DNA of 64,000 bases from Microtetraspora fusca. GTDB lineage: Bacteria; Actinomycetota; Actinomycetes; Streptosporangiales; Streptosporangiaceae. Below the pieces are notes generated by a model. It was not told the origin of the DNA and ran no database searches. It worked only from the letters and a program-made list of their open reading frames with translations. This document shows, one piece after another, positions 63,347 through 64,000 of the stretch. A program made the translations under genes and the position numbers. Each line of letters starts with the position of its first letter. Position 1 is the first letter of the stretch. Location of the stretch: contig NZ_BBYK01000052.1 of the NCBI RefSeq assembly GCF_001570365.1, positions 62,001-126,000 on the forward strand. Direction: 5' to 3'.

Positions 63347-64000
63347 ATGGACGTACGCGACCTGGTCGGCGAGGCGTTCGCCGGGATGCTCGCCAGGCCG
63401 GTCCGCTCCGCGCTCACCACGCTCGGCACCGTGCTGGGCATCACCACGCTGGTGATCACGCTGGGCGTGGCCGCCACTGCCGGCAACCAGATCGTCGGCC
63501 GGTTCGACGAGCTGGTGGCCACGGCCATCACCGTGGAGGTGCCGGAGTCCGAGAACACGCCGCTGGTGGCGTGGGACGCGATCGACCGGCTGACCCGGCT
63601 GCGCGGCGTGGTCTCCGCCGCCGCCGTGGCCGAGAGCAAGGACAGCGTGAACCTGTCCGTACGCTCCAACGACCTCGTGGACCCCACCAGGGTCACCGCG
63701 CAGACGCTGACCGTGCTGGCCGCCACGCCCGGCCTGCCCGAGGCGGCCCGCGGCCGGATCACGCGGGGCAGGTTCTTCGACGTGGGCCACATCGAGCGCG
63801 CGGACCGGGTGGCGGTGCTCGGGGACCAGGCGGCCAAGATGCTCGGCGTCACCCGGTTGGACCGGGCACCCGCGATCTTCATCGGGAGGCACGCGTACAC
63901 GGTGATCGGCATACTGGGCGACCTGCGCCGCGAACGCGACCTGAGCAGCGCGGTGATCGTGCCGCCCAGCGTGGGCAGGCGGTTCGGGCTGCGCGACGTG
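63347..64000 (+). CDS. ABC transporter permease, MacB/FtsX-like (cut by window end)
   Basis: The first 218 residues of a MacB-type permease. After the first helix (RSALTTLGTVLGITTLVITL), a large extracellular MacB_PCD domain begins (GRFDELVATAITVEVPESEN; later GRFFDVGHIERADRVAVLGD). The three C-terminal helices lie beyond the window. The ATG follows the ATPase stop with no gap. With the ATPase and the adaptor it makes a tripartite exporter; the substrate is unknown. Confidence 0.93.
   Translation, partial: MDVRDLVGEAFAGMLARPVRSALTTLGTVLGITTLVITLGVAATAGNQIVGRFDELVATAITVEVPESENTPLVAWDAIDRLTRLRGVVSAAAVAESKDSVNLSVRSNDLVDPTRVTAQTLTVLAATPGLPEAARGRITRGRFFDVGHIERADRVAVLGDQAAKMLGVTRLDRAPAIFIGRHAYTVIGILGDLRRERDLSSAVIVPPSVGRRFGLRDV

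Overview
The window is a 64 kb piece of a very GC-rich actinobacterial chromosome. Evidence: leuS, lexA, nrdR-nrdJ, the principal sigma factor and a parE-type topoisomerase subunit are all of actinobacterial type; GTG and TTG starts are frequent; several genes look leaderless with TANNNT -10 boxes; the LexA box fits the TCGAAC-N4-GTTCGA pattern. Genes that look like those for 10-methyl branched fatty acids, a class II ribonucleotide reductase, a secreted GH5-CBM2 cellulase and a SapA-like protein suggest a mycelial, sporulating soil actinomycete, perhaps Streptosporangiales. That placement is inference from protein character only. No tRNA, rRNA, CRISPR array, intact insertion sequence or prophage was seen.

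Layout. 0-5.7 kb: lipid genes (FAD oxidoreductase and cyclopropane-synthase-like methyltransferase, probably tmsA-tmsB; an acyl-CoA ligase behind a TetR-type operator; a cytochrome P450). 5.6-10.8 kb: a proline-rich single-pass membrane protein with internal repeats, divergent from leuS, whose leader has a short Leu-containing reading frame, a 10-bp stem-loop and a terminator-like hairpin. 10.9-12.5 kb: secreted cellulase. 12.5-18.4 kb: PatB-like lyase, lexA with a SOS box, and nrdR-nrdJ behind two NrdR boxes exactly 31 bp apart. 18.4-30.3 kb: accessory region with several regulator/target pairs (transposase-type-HTH regulator with a serine hydrolase; LysR with MFS; MarR with nitronate monooxygenase; HxlR with MFS), most with operator-like palindromes between them, plus two broken genes at 25.8-26.7 kb. 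30.3-37.8 kb: Nei-type glycosylase, YbjN, flavin-binding protein, a 58-residue gene, a large receptor-like Ser/Thr kinase with a beta-propeller sensor, small conserved proteins and a SapA-like secreted protein. 37.8-48.8 kb: DoxX, a drug exporter, an unusual TPR-membrane-split-barrel protein followed by a membrane-anchored protein with two CbxX/CfqX AAA+ domains, a peptide-type solute-binding lipoprotein, and unknown genes. 48.8-58.7 kb: HhH-GPD protein, PAS-PAS-GAF-PP2C phosphatase, rpoD, yaaA, an acetyltransferase, a DUF7455-type zinc protein and parE. 58.8-64 kb: PadR regulator, membrane protein, lipoprotein, PG-binding efflux adaptor, ABC ATPase and a truncated MacB-like permease, tightly packed as one operon.

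Working together. lexA, the two DNA glycosylases, nrdR-nrdJ and parE concern DNA repair, precursor supply and topology. The 59-64 kb cluster looks like a complete tripartite MacAB-type export system. The best candidates for undescribed biology are the TPR/split-barrel membrane protein beside the tandem-AAA+ membrane protein (40.5-44.7 kb), the leuS leader, and the regulator whose transposase-type HTH faces three TTGCAA palindromes.
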